40,728 bases of DNA from Bacteroidales bacterium (GCA_021738625.1 JAIPBS010000041.1:1-40728), one strand, 5' to 3'. Positions 18,501 through 25,999 are shown, counted from the stretch's first letter. Numbers and translations are program-made. Notes: a model not told the origin generated them from the sequence alone.

Positions 18501-20656
18501 CTCCTTAGATCGTAAAGAATCCGGTAAGTCAAGAAAAGTTTTAATGCTTTTTGATTTTCGTTATACTGGAAAGTGCCTGAGTCAGCAGTTACCTGTGCAT
18601 ACTCATCTTGATTTAAATCTAAAGCATTGAAAACTTCCTGGTCGATATTTGTATAACCCAATGTTTTGTTTTCGCGTACCGCTTTGTAGATCGCAGACCT
18701 TAAAACACCAACTTTGATAAAATCATTAAAGTGGCCGGATTGTAGTGCAGCATCCTGCCTCACATCAGTAAAGCACAAAAGTTTTTGGAACTTAGTGTCA
18801 TAAATGGTTCGCGCAAGTTCCTTAATCGTTAAAAATGACAAAACTGTTGTGGCGGTGCTGCGGCCTTCATTCCCAAGCCGGGCTAATTTATTCCGTTCCC
18901 TGGGGTTGCCGCCTTCAAAGGTTGTTTGACTTGTAGGATCAAATGGCAAAGGAGCAATCATGAACCAAGCTTTGATAAAGCCATGTGCAGGAGTTGATCG
19001 ATATTGCCCTTCTTTATTAATATAAATTTCCTGAGGTAACTTTTGCTTGTGCTCAGCTTTAATCCTTCTTGTGTTATTCTTTCTGCTTACATTAAACCAT
19101 GAATCAGGAAGATAATCCTGGTCGTTTATAGGATCCCAAAAAGGTTCTTCACCATCCTTTTCAAGTAACAAATATCCAATGGTCGTATCTGATTCTTCAT
19201 CCTCAATACGCCCTGCATTAAAAGGTGCAGGCTCCAGCCAGGAGCTTTCTTCATTTTTGGCCACACAAATAAATTCATATCCCGAAAATCGACTGAAAAC
19301 AATCTGGTATAAAGGGATTTTGCCTTCTTTCTCAGCTGCTTTATTTTTGGCCTCTAAAGTGATTATGCGTTTGTCCGGTTCTTCCAGTGATACATAAACC
19401 GAACCTGTTTGAGCAATAAATTGGTGAATTTTATAAGGTAAATATGAGCGTCTTGGTCGGATATTCGCTAGCTGTCCGTTTATTTTATTCGCCCATAGAA
19501 GGATTTCCAATAGTTTATCTAAGCAAAAATCAATTTGGTTTCCTGTAAGATCGGAAATTTGTTTTGCAATATCCTTAATTGTCCTGGGTTTGGCACGTAG
19601 CCATTGGTTTTCTTTCCAAGTCAAACAAATATTTCGTTCCATCCATCGGGCAAAGTCATTTTTCTTAAGATAATCCTCACCATTAGCTGTATCAATCTTT
19701 TCGGTTATAGCAGATTTCAGCTGATCAATAGAAACCTCTTCACCTTCAAAGGAGGTTTTTAATGACTCTACTACAATATTTTGCCATCCAATTTCCTGAC
19801 CGAAAATTTTTGTGGCTACTTCAGCAACTTCTTTTCTCTGTGAAAGAATTGTTCCTTCTCCTGAAGCCATGGTTGCAGAAGTACCAATGCATAGGATTTT
19901 CTCATTCTTGCATTGTGCTTTTATCCGTCTGATCAGTAAAGCAACATCGGCACCCTGTCTGCCCCTGTATGTGTGTAATTCATCAAATACTAAAAACTGT
20001 AGATTCTCGTAAGCTGCATCGACCAATCGCTGTTCTTTCGCTCTGGTCAGGATTAGCTCCAGCATCATATAGTTTGTCAAAAGTATATGAGGTGGCTTGA
20101 CTCGCATGTTATCCCTGAATGTTTCTGACTCCTGTCCTGTATATTTTCCATAAGTGATTGGGAAATCTTTACCAGATTCCTTTTTATAGGTTTCTGCGAT
20201 ATCATTAAGCGCATTGAATTGTGAGTTGATCAATGCATTCATGGGGTAAACAATTATTGCCTTAACCCCTGGCTTGTCTGCTCCCTCATAGAATAACTTA
20301 TTGAAAATTGTGGCAAGATAGGTAAGAGATTTCCCAGAACCCGTACCGGAGGTAACAACAAAACTCTCATCTTTAGCTCCTATCTCTATTCCTTCTGTCT
20401 GGTGTTTCCATAGCTCCCATCCCGGAAAACAAAAATTCAGATTTGGATGTAAAATCTTTCTATCAATAAGGTCATTAATAGAACCGCCAATCTTAAAGGA
20501 AGGGTTAAACTGAATAAGTGGCTCCGGTAAAATCAATCCTTTTAAAAGATTCGTCTCAACCTCTTCTTTGATTCTATCATCACTGATCCTGACAAAACTC
20601 CGAATGTATTCTTCGTAGGATTGGGTAATGTTGTTGTGGATGTCGAATATGTTCAT
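15512..20656 (-). CDS. Giant DEAD/H helicase with DUF1998-like region and Vsr/DUF559-like C-terminus
   Basis: A 1714-aa superfamily 2 helicase. Q-motif region LWKHQTEGI (82-90), Walker A TSGTGSGKS (102-110), motif Ib-like TNYMMLELIL, DELH (225-228) then TYRGRQGADVALLIRR, and SAT (260-262). The second lobe has CSPTMELGVDISE and YAQRSGRSGRSGQ near residue 1000. This is the MrfA/YprA-type helicase used with DUF1998. Near 1470-1530, GVITLMYALKRAFEFQF and IFLFESAEGSLGVIRQL match the general pattern of DUF1998. The last 80 residues (IPDFVYTEEVKVCVFCDGTP, then LENLGFEVVVWHY) look like a Vsr/DUF559-type endonuclease fold. Large helicase-DUF1998 proteins occur as DruE in Druantia; DISARM splits these parts between DrmA and DrmB. 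It is the first gene of the operon. Confidence 0.88.
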   Translation of the reverse strand: MNIFDIHNNITQSYEEYIRSFVRISDDRIKEEVETNLLKGLILPEPLIQFNPSFKIGGSINDLIDRKILHPNLNFCFPGWELWKHQTEGIEIGAKDESFVVTSGTGSGKSLTYLATIFNKLFYEGADKPGVKAIIVYPMNALINSQFNALNDIAETYKKESGKDFPITYGKYTGQESETFRDNMRVKPPHILLTNYMMLELILTRAKEQRLVDAAYENLQFLVFDELHTYRGRQGADVALLIRRIKAQCKNEKILCIGTSATMASGEGTILSQRKEVAEVATKIFGQEIGWQNIVVESLKTSFEGEEVSIDQLKSAITEKIDTANGEDYLKKNDFARWMERNICLTWKENQWLRAKPRTIKDIAKQISDLTGNQIDFCLDKLLEILLWANKINGQLANIRPRRSYLPYKIHQFIAQTGSVYVSLEEPDKRIITLEAKNKAAEKEGKIPLYQIVFSRFSGYEFICVAKNEESSWLEPAPFNAGRIEDEESDTTIGYLLLEKDGEEPFWDPINDQDYLPDSWFNVSRKNNTRRIKAEHKQKLPQEIYINKEGQYRSTPAHGFIKAWFMIAPLPFDPTSQTTFEGGNPRERNKLARLGNEGRSTATTVLSFLTIKELARTIYDTKFQKLLCFTDVRQDAALQSGHFNDFIKVGVLRSAIYKAVRENKTLGYTNIDQEVFNALDLNQDEYAQVTADSGTFQYNENQKALKLFLTYRILYDLRRGWRVILPNLEQVALVKIDYQDLVAEAKKDKYNTLPGFLKFDDSKRHFILFQTLEFFRTAYAFHFGIFDNHESNKKIISDNLKDPWTLDRNEDLKLPNYLRILKPQVRRQNVHTQSIGGLSAYGKFIKAQFKVEGEEIKGEALSDWIAELLDLLSSSGYLRKREDLLDQDLYQLNGNHMIWTLGDEETPWIDYVRIRTRKHGETPVNKFFQNFYRQDFRQMKPIKSTEHTGQIGYEKRKKAEEDFIEGNVSALYCSPTMELGVDISELNVVQMRNVPPNPANYAQRSGRSGRSGQAALVLTYCANTSSHDRHYFEHRQDMVAGIVSPPKLELTQEELLHSHLNALFLSRTNLGALNDSIAQILEMNVEPEKLNLKKDAWNELKLETSTLQELARIYLRVIEDIVPEIEKMPSTWYKGDWIERKIHQAPELFDRALDRWREIYNKCVDQLQLAAGILADPRIPRSDERKKNAENDMRYANRQIELLKNISQTGKNSQLSEFYPYRYLASEGFLPGYGFTKLPVRLFVPTQEGGEYISRPKFMAIREFGPQNTIYHSGGKYRVNQMLWSEIDNPLVSAKIAKNSGYIFMAGETRRNICPVTEADLTDQQDRIEISDMINIKESRAEAHERITCEEEERQILGYDISTAFYVQRGMSTIEELLVKVDGKVYLRLQYLPAATIVQINNKWRVSKDGDGFLIGKKTGFWKKPVPPEKAGQQREEIQRVRLYAENTADALYIQPTKNLNLNPFEPGVITLMYALKRAFEFQFQVESNEIAVSLMGTSEEPNIFLFESAEGSLGVIRQLVKEISYFKRLIESAWEVCHFNKSEEEQQKYGAASYADLLSYFNQRHHNQIDRYLIKDALQSLMNADIEIKRSSLYKDYETQYQELLELIDPKSSTELKFLKFLYAKKLRLPDKAQVNMAKHGCYTIPDFVYTEEVKVCVFCDGTPHDSPMVKESDAVKRECLENLGFEVVVWHYMTPLEDLVKDYPYIFKKVKN

Positions 20657-21152
20657 AAAAAATCATTGTAAAAAACTAATTTACTAGATTAATTTTATTT
20701 CTAGAAGATGCTTTTGAGTGACAACTTCATTAGTTCAGGATACGATCCTTTGCACTCATTAAAACAAACTACTTTTCTTTTAATTTCCTCTAATTGTTTG
20801 TTCATGGTTCTGGTTGATCATTGTTTAAAAAGTGAACTAACAACCAAATTTAATATTTTCCTACAAACAATCTGTATTTATTTAACTTTATCCAAAACAT
20901 TCCTGGTAATTTGTTTGATCAAAAATTTTGAAAGATACCCTTATTAAAAGCTTCAATTCTTGAGGTCTCATTACTCATTAAATCTTCATAAACATTTATG
21001 AATTAAACTGATCCAAATTCATGAAAAGTAATTACAACTTGTGAAAAACCTTTACAAACAATCCGGTTTTATGAAAACCAATTACATAACTTTTGTTTTC
21101 GAGAGCCTGGTTATTTTTTCCGTTCACTGGCAAACCATCCATAAAAATTGCA
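20657..21152. other. AT-rich divergent intergenic region
   Basis: About 500 nt between the divergently oriented defence operon and the lipoprotein gene. It is AT-rich and, apart from the promoter-like block at 20841-20860, holds only degenerate short repeats of the type TGAAAA..AATTACA around 21015-21090. A 79-codon frame at 20708-20947 has no protein-like character. No RNA gene or terminator hairpin was recognised. Confidence 0.5.
20841..20860 (-). promoter_or_regulatory. Promoter-like block upstream of the defence operon
   Basis: On the minus strand this carries TAAATTTG (plus-strand 20845-20852), an exact TAnnTTTG -7 box, about 190 nt before the helicase ATG. TTG elements lie about 15 nt further upstream, shorter than the usual 19-21. 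The 20-bp block differs by one base from 203-222, upstream of the edge RhuM gene. The long leader it implies would leave room for regulation. Confidence 0.4.
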
Positions 21153-21160
21153 TATATTTG
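21153..21160 (+). promoter_or_regulatory. -7 box TATATTTG upstream of the lipoprotein gene
   Basis: An exact TAnnTTTG match, about 110 nt before the chosen ATG at 21270. No good TTG is present 19-21 nt upstream (a weak TGG at 21128-21130), so the call rests on the -7 box alone. Confidence 0.4.
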
Positions 21161-21269
21161 GTAATCAAACAATCCTGGCGCATTACAGTGGTATAAAAAA
21201 GAGAATATTAATCAAGACCGGGGGCGGGAAATTAAAACCATGTCCGCCTCGGGCAAAAAACACAAAACC

Positions 21270-22511
21270 ATGAAAAAAAACAAAAGCCTGTTACTTTTTC
21301 TTCTGTTGCTTTCAGTGGTATTAACCTGCTGTAAAAAGGACGACACTGAAGACGACCTGCCTGATGATAACATCAATGAGTATTCGCCCAATGGAAACGA
21401 CCTTGTTAATAATCAACTGGTACTGGGAACCAGCAATATGGCCACTTCTTTTTGGGATGTCATTCCATTGTCGAACGGGGATTTTTTCTATATGGGCATA
21501 TTTGAAAGTTTTTACAGTGTTGGAAGGATCACGGCAGAAGGTAATATGGTTTGGGAACAAGTCACTTCATTCCGACCGGCAACTATCATGGAGTTAAATG
21601 AAAATCTGCTTGTTGCCGGAGATAAGTCCGGTGGTTCGGGCGCTTCCTATGAAATTGTCTTTTTATCCCTTTATGATGCAGATGAGGGACAGCTGCTGAG
21701 CAGCCTGATTTGGGAAGATATTGCAAAAGCAGACGTCTTTGGAATGGACAATGAATTTCTGTATGGCTATGAAAGCAACAACGCCGGCATTGTCCCCTTG
21801 ATGCTTGGCTATGAATACAGCAAAGGCGAGCTATACAAAACGGGAAAATTCCTGTTTGAGGACCGGCCGGATCAATTCTTTGTAGAGGCTATGGGTGATT
21901 ATGTGCTCGGCGGCGTCTCTAATAAATATTTTTCTGATTTCAATTCGGAAAAGGTTATTGTATACAAATTAAATAACAACAAGGAAATCGAATGGAGCGT
22001 TGAATTCCAGGCCACTCACCCGGAACTCGCCATCAACGGAAGTGCCATATGGCTTGAGGGCGATAAGGTTTTTGTTGCCGGAGATGTAGAGGTAATTGAA
22101 GAGGATGACCCACTTGATGAAGCATACTGGAAGGACGCCTGGCTTGCATGTCTTTCAACAAGCGGGGATGTACTTTTCGAAAGAACCTATAATCTTTCAA
22201 TATATACCGACTACCTGGCGGATCTGTGTTCGGACGGAACGCATCTTTATGCCTGCGGCAGGCAATCGCAGCATTACAAACCACCATCATACACCATGTT
22301 TGGCTATGGACTCATCGCGAAAATAGATCCTTCCAGCGGAGAGCTCAGCGAATATAAAACCATAGGCGAACGCACCTACGGTTCAGGTTTCAACTCCATT
22401 GACTATCAAAACGGTAGTTTCAAATGTGCCGGTTTCACAAAATTTAGAACCTACAATCCTGGTTCGGGCAACAACTTTGAGGGCTGGTTCGTCGATGTGG
22501 CCCATTTTTGA
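21270..22511 (+). CDS. Secreted lipoprotein, probable beta-propeller-like repeat protein
   Basis: The start at 21270 gives MKKNKSLLLFLLLLSVVLTC, a signal peptide ending in a cysteine pair followed by KKDDTEDDLPDD, a typical acidic lipoprotein export region of Bacteroidota. An in-frame ATG at 21240 would add 10 polar residues before the signal and is less likely. The mature part (about 390 aa) repeats short units such as LLVAGDKSGGSG, YVLGGVSNKYF, VFVAGDVEVIEE and LYACGRQSQHY, each a strand-turn-G unit about 50-60 residues apart. This suggests a beta-propeller like those in cell-surface proteins. No catalytic motif seen; exact role unknown. It is divergent from the defence operon and followed by a broken gene 30 nt later. 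Confidence 0.82.
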   Translation: MKKNKSLLLFLLLLSVVLTCCKKDDTEDDLPDDNINEYSPNGNDLVNNQLVLGTSNMATSFWDVIPLSNGDFFYMGIFESFYSVGRITAEGNMVWEQVTSFRPATIMELNENLLVAGDKSGGSGASYEIVFLSLYDADEGQLLSSLIWEDIAKADVFGMDNEFLYGYESNNAGIVPLMLGYEYSKGELYKTGKFLFEDRPDQFFVEAMGDYVLGGVSNKYFSDFNSEKVIVYKLNNNKEIEWSVEFQATHPELAINGSAIWLEGDKVFVAGDVEVIEEDDPLDEAYWKDAWLACLSTSGDVLFERTYNLSIYTDYLADLCSDGTHLYACGRQSQHYKPPSYTMFGYGLIAKIDPSSGELSEYKTIGERTYGSGFNSIDYQNGSFKCAGFTKFRTYNPGSGNNFEGWFVDVAHF

Positions 22512-22541
22512 TTGGTTTATCCATTGTAAAAATTCAAAAAC

Positions 22542-22844
22542 ATGAAACAGCTAATCTGCACCTTGCTTATAGCGTTGATCACAGGCGGTATGTAAGCACA
22601 GCACTGCCCCTGGGATGCGGATTTTGCCAAAGATCATTACATCCTTTTCTGCCATTATAAAATGCAGGGCGATGACTATAAGATCCGGATCACCGATATT
22701 GACGGAAATGAAAACGGCGGCCATTTACGTACCATGGAAGTAGAAATAAATAAAACGAATTTTCACCTGCTCTGCACCAACGTCAGCTACTGGTGCCTGG
22801 GACCGGAGCATGGATATATACGGATCAGGTGCTTTGGACTTTAA
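22542..22844 (+). pseudogene. Small secreted protein gene interrupted by a stop in its signal peptide
   Basis: From the ATG at 22542 the frame reads MKQLICTLLIALITGGM, then TAA at 22593-22595, then AQHCPWDADFAKDHYILFCH without any shift, continuing to a stop at 22842-22844. The part before the stop is a signal peptide and AQ after it looks like a cleavage site, so a single base change (for example TAC to TAA) explains the break. The remaining 83 residues have coding character (DYKIRITDIDGNENGG). The 3' end overlaps the convergent histidine kinase gene by 20 nt and may itself be truncated. A sequencing error at one base would restore the gene. Family unknown. Confidence 0.6.
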
Positions 22845-23964
22845 GCGGAATTTCCAGGTAAAAAGTTGTGCCCCGGTCTTTGTCGCTATCGAACCAAACT
22901 TTGCCTTGCAGGTAGTTTTCCCCGAACAGCTTCATGCTATATGTGCCGATGCCCCTGTTGCTGCCCTTGGTGGAAAAGGAGCGCTGAAAAACCTGCATTT
23001 GAACCGATTCTTGCATATGGCTGCTGTTGTGTACGCTGAAACGGATTTTATCATCCCGGGCATCCGAACTGACAATCACCTCCTGTCCGGGCTCGCTGGC
23101 CTCGGCAGCGTTCTTGATCATATTGATAAGGATCCTTTGCAACAATACCTTATCCGTTTGAAAAACAAGTTTATCGCATTTTGAAATTCTGATGGGGCGG
23201 TTTTTAACATCTTCATTCTTTTCGATCAGCTGTATAACTGCATTCAGATAATCGGGCAATGCAACTTCCGATAGGTCGATCTGCAGTTCATTCCGCTCTG
23301 CGGCAAGCAGCTTTTGCTGGTTCTTTATTTCATGAACAAGACTATCCGACAGATCGTAAATCACTTCTGCATTTTCAAATGATTCCGCATCCTTGTTTCT
23401 CAGGTCCTCTTTAAGCATTCCTGAAAAGCCGTATATTCCGCCCGCCGTATTCAGGACGTCGTGCAGGAAGGTCCTTTCCAGGATTTCACGCCGTTTGGAA
23501 TCGCTGATATCAATCATGGAGAACAACACGTATCTCTGACCGTCGAATTCAAAAGGATGCGCTTTCACAGAAAGGTCGAAAGCCACATATTTGTTGTTCA
23601 GGCGGCTGTTGATGCGGCATTCGTTTTCGGTGGATTCCCCTTCCAGGGCCGAGAGTATGGCATTGGCGGCGCCGCATTCCCTACATGCCGGGTGTGTTCC
23701 GCAACCCGCTTTCATCTTCATGGAATTGATGCAATTCAGAATTTCACCAGGCCTTTGCCCGATTAAGGTTTCAGAATCGGATTGAAGCAGGGTGAGCAAT
23801 TTCTTGTTTGCAAAAATGATCTGACGGTTCTCATTCAGGATCATGAACAGGGTGTTGGTGGCTTCCGAGAGGGTAACCACAAAATCAAGGGAAATTATCT
23901 TCCGCTTATCTTTCTGTATTTCTTCCCAGGAGCTCCGTTCAGCAGAGGCGAAATAAGTTTCCAT
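22825..23964 (-). CDS. Orphan PAS-domain histidine kinase with a cysteine cluster
   Basis: A 379-aa sensor kinase without membrane segments, so probably cytoplasmic. An N-terminal PAS domain (about residues 28-150) contains a cysteine set C78, C88, C94, C97 in LNC...AGCGTHPACRECG, a pattern seen in a group of PAS kinases that could bind a metal or Fe-S cluster. The phosphoacceptor is His168 in TFLHDVLNTAGG. The ATPase has the N box NMIKNAAEAS (281-290), the G box RGIGTYSMKLF near 337-347, and the closing GTTFYLEIPL. No response regulator gene is adjacent, so its partner is elsewhere. Start choice: the ATG at 23964 is preceded by a strong Shine-Dalgarno site. Redox or metal sensing is inferred. 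Confidence 0.88.
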   Translation of the reverse strand: METYFASAERSSWEEIQKDKRKIISLDFVVTLSEATNTLFMILNENRQIIFANKKLLTLLQSDSETLIGQRPGEILNCINSMKMKAGCGTHPACRECGAANAILSALEGESTENECRINSRLNNKYVAFDLSVKAHPFEFDGQRYVLFSMIDISDSKRREILERTFLHDVLNTAGGIYGFSGMLKEDLRNKDAESFENAEVIYDLSDSLVHEIKNQQKLLAAERNELQIDLSEVALPDYLNAVIQLIEKNEDVKNRPIRISKCDKLVFQTDKVLLQRILINMIKNAAEASEPGQEVIVSSDARDDKIRFSVHNSSHMQESVQMQVFQRSFSTKGSNRGIGTYSMKLFGENYLQGKVWFDSDKDRGTTFYLEIPLKVQST

Positions 23965-23972
23965 AGTACAAT

Positions 23973-23980
23973 CCCTCCTT
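23973..23980 (-). promoter_or_regulatory. Consensus Shine-Dalgarno site of the histidine kinase gene
   Basis: On the minus strand AAGGAGGG lies 8 nt before the ATG at 23964. Strong SD sites are uncommon in Bacteroidota, whose starts usually rely on A-rich leaders as in the neighbouring genes. It fixes the start of the kinase. Confidence 0.7.
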
Positions 23981-24177
23981 ATGGGTCGTATAAGTTTAAC
24001 TCGCTATCAGTTGTCGAATATACAAAATAATTGGGAGGGATGCATTTTTTCGAAGGTCAATTGAACGAAGTAACCCGCAGTTGGTGGACGATAACCGCCT
24101 CAACTCCGGCACCCCGGGTATAGGGGTATAAAGGTATAAGGTTATCAGTATTCGGTGATCAGTCAGTACAGTACACC

Positions 24178-24243
24178 AGTGATCCGATCAATTGAAAGGC
24201 CGGTTAATCGAAGAATCTGTAGCAGGCCATTGATCGGATCACT
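24178..24243. repeat. Inverted repeat, unit 1 of the tandem array
   Basis: Arms AGTGATCCGATCAAT (24178-24192) and ATTGATCGGATCACT (24229-24243) are perfect 15-bp complements with a 36-nt loop. No T-run follows, so it is not a normal terminator. Confidence 0.9.
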
Positions 24244-24361
24244 CGCCAACAGCTCACCCAATCGTGAACGGCAACCGCCTCAACTCCGGCACCCCGGGTA
24301 TAGGGGTATAAAGGTATAAGGTTATAGGGGGCTAACTGATCATGCATCCAGTAAACACACC

Positions 24362-24427
24362 AGTGATCCGATCAATTGAAAGGCCGGTTAATCGAAGAAT
24401 CTGTTGCAGGCCATTGATCGGATCACT
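24362..24427. repeat. Inverted repeat, unit 2 of the tandem array
   Basis: Same perfect 15-bp arms at 24362-24376 and 24413-24427 with a 36-nt loop that differs from unit 1 by one base (TGTTGC for TGTAGC). Confidence 0.9.
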
Positions 24428-24544
24428 CGCCAACAGCTCACCCAATCGTTGACGGCAACCGCCTCAACTCCGGCACCCCGGTATAGAGGTATAGAGGTAT
24501 AAGGTTATACGGGACTAACTGATCATGCATCCGATAAACACGTC

Positions 24545-24610
24545 AGTGATCCGATCAATTGGACGGCCGATTAATCGAAGAATCTGTAGCAGGCGATTGA
24601 TCGGATCACT
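24545..24610. repeat. Inverted repeat, unit 3 of the tandem array
   Basis: Same perfect 15-bp arms at 24545-24559 and 24596-24610. The loop carries several changes while both arms are unchanged, which hints that the arms are under constraint or were recently homogenised. Confidence 0.9.
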
Positions 24611-24720
24611 CGCCAACAGCTCACCCAATCGTTGACGGCAACCGTCTCAACTCCGGCACTCCGGTATAGAGGTATAGAGGTATAAGGTTATACGGGACCA
24701 ACTGATCTAATCCCCAAAGC

Positions 24721-24830
24721 TATAAATTACAATGAATTACAATGAATTACAATGAATTACAATGAATTACAATGAATTACAATGAATTACAATGAATTAC
24801 AATGAATTACCATCAATTACCATGAATTAC
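24721..24830. repeat. 10-bp satellite (AATGAATTAC, 8 perfect plus 3 degenerate copies)
   Basis: Eight identical copies of AATGAATTAC fill 24731-24810, preceded by TATAAATTAC and followed by CATCAATTAC and CATGAATTAC. The period is close to one DNA helical turn. It starts 14 nt after the large tandem array and is not translated. Confidence 0.95.
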
Positions 24831-24897
24831 GGTCTAAATCCATCCCACAGGCATACAACCATACATCCATACAACCATGCATTCTCCTATCCTCCTC

Positions 24898-25370
24898 TCA
24901 ATACTTCACCAACTTCTTCGCAGCTGCCCGGCCATCCGCTTCAACCGTGCAGAGGTAGATTCCCGGAGGAAGCCGGTCGAGCTTCATCCGGATGTTTTGG
25001 TAAGGATCGGAATTCTTAAGGTGGGTGAATTTCATCACTTCATTTCCATTGAGATCAGTCAAAACAACATCAATGATATCTCCCGTTGCAAACAGCGAAG
25101 ATTTGAGTTGAATAATGCAATGATGCCCCGCCGGGTTGGGCATCAATGAGAATTCAATTTCCTGCGATTGATACTCCATGACATCCACCCCATCATACAC
25201 CTCGATATAATCCGTTTGATATCGGCAAACTCCAGCTCGGTCATGCCGCTTTCCCATTGGGGATAGTCCATGCCGGTGGAACTTTCCACAAAATTGAATC
25301 CGGATTCGTGCTGTGAATGGACAATCAGTCCCGCAAGCACAAAAAGTGAAAGGGCAAGTAGATTTTTCAT
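24898..25370 (-). pseudogene. Frameshifted T9SS-secreted protein stub
   Basis: From the ATG at 25370 a signal peptide MKNLLALSLFVLAGLIVHSQ is followed by about 35 residues ending WESGMTELEFADIK. The reading then shifts to the frame that gives DYIEVYDGVDVMEYQSQEIE and a T9SS type A sorting domain: FSLMPNPAG, VVLTDLNGNEV, LDRLPPGIYLCTVEADG and KKLVKY to the stop at 24898. The shift lies near 25220. Joined, the protein would be only about 155 residues, almost nothing between signal and sorting domain, so a deletion as well as a frameshift is likely. T9SS domains direct cargo through the outer membrane. Confidence 0.65.
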
Positions 25371-25449
25371 GGTTGTTTTGATTTTGATTGCGAAAGATAG
25401 AAAGAAAAACACAATATAATCAAACCGACCATAAAACATATTATTATGA

Positions 25450-25480
25450 TTGAACTTCTCCCCCAATCATCGTATATTTG
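25450..25480 (+). promoter_or_regulatory. Bacteroidota-type promoter of the PepSY-like lipoprotein gene
   Basis: TTG at 25450-25452 and TATATTTG at 25473-25480, separated by 20 nt, fit the -33/-7 consensus well. Transcription would begin near 25487, which excludes the upstream TTG start at 25478 and supports the ATG at 25505. Confidence 0.65.
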
Positions 25481-25504
25481 TGTTATGAACCAAACAATAT
25501 CGAT

Positions 25505-25999
25505 ATGAAAAACCTGATTTTACTAATCCTTGTGATTTTTCTTGCATCCTGCGCATCGGAGCAGAAAAAAGAAAAGAAAGAAAACGAAGACATCCCCGAA
25601 GCCGTTATGAATGCTTTCAAAGATGAAAACCCCGACGAAAAATTCTCGGTTGAGAAAGAAGGCGAAAACTACCTTTTCCTGTTTGAAGAAGAAGGCGTTG
25701 AAAAAGAAATCCTTTACGATAAAGAAGGGAATGTGATTTCGGAAGACACCGAACAGGAAGTCGAAATTGATCCTGAAAACTTACCTCAGGCCATCCGGGA
25801 TGATATTGAAAGCCGCTATCCCGGGGCCGAACTACTGGAGGCCGACAAGGTCACCCTGGATGACGGAAGCATAAATTATGAAGTTGAGATCAAAGTTGCC
25901 GAAGAAATCCTCGAACTGATCTATGAAGAAGACGGCACCTACCTTGGCATTGAGGATGAAGAGGAAGAGGAAGAGGAAGAGATTGAAGAGGAAAATTAA
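25505..25999 (+). CDS. Acidic PepSY-like lipoprotein
   Basis: The start at 25505 gives MKNLILLILVIFLASC, a lipoprotein signal with lipobox LASC (Cys16). The mature protein carries repeat units of the PepSY-like/BLIP-like kind: PEAVMNAFKDENPDEKFSVE ... YLFLFEEEGVEKEILYDKEG, then PQAIRDDIESRYPGAELLEA ... YEVEIKVAEEILELIYEEDG. Such domains pair a helix with a small beta-sheet and are common in periplasmic or surface proteins of Bacteroidota; ligands are mostly unknown. The C-terminus is a run of glutamates (EEEEEEEEIEEEN) that could bind cations. It is monocistronic with a good promoter. Confidence 0.85.
   Translation: MKNLILLILVIFLASCASEQKKEKKENEDIPEAVMNAFKDENPDEKFSVEKEGENYLFLFEEEGVEKEILYDKEGNVISEDTEQEVEIDPENLPQAIRDDIESRYPGAELLEADKVTLDDGSINYEVEIKVAEEILELIYEEDGTYLGIEDEEEEEEEEIEEEN

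Larger units (their letters stand above)
24093..24707. repeat. 180-184-bp tandem repeat array (three full units plus partial)
   Basis: The block AACCGYCTCAACTCCGGCAC occurs four times, with spacings of 180, 184 and 183 nt. Each unit also carries GC-poor steps of GGTATA repeated about every 8-9 nt, and units 1-3 are followed by an inverted repeat. Units 1 and 2 share the variant GGGTATAGGGGTATAAAGG; units 3 and 4 share GGTATAGAGGTATAGAGG, so the array seems to have grown in steps. Unit lengths are not all multiples of three and the frames carry stops, so it is non-coding. Confidence 0.9.

Noticed and set aside
20708..20947. 79-codon plus-strand frame upstream of the lipoprotein gene
   Set aside because: Composition is that of AT-rich spacer, no plausible start signal, and it overlaps the promoter-like block of the helicase operon.
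21240..21269. Earlier ATG of the lipoprotein gene
   Set aside because: It would put a polar stretch before the signal peptide; the ATG at 21270 gives a proper one.
24093..24830. CRISPR-like array
   Set aside because: The units are 180-184 nt and 10 nt with no unique spacers of 30-40 nt between repeats, and there are no cas genes.
25478..25504. TTG start of the PepSY-like gene
   Set aside because: It falls inside the -7 box of the promoter, so it would not be in the transcript.
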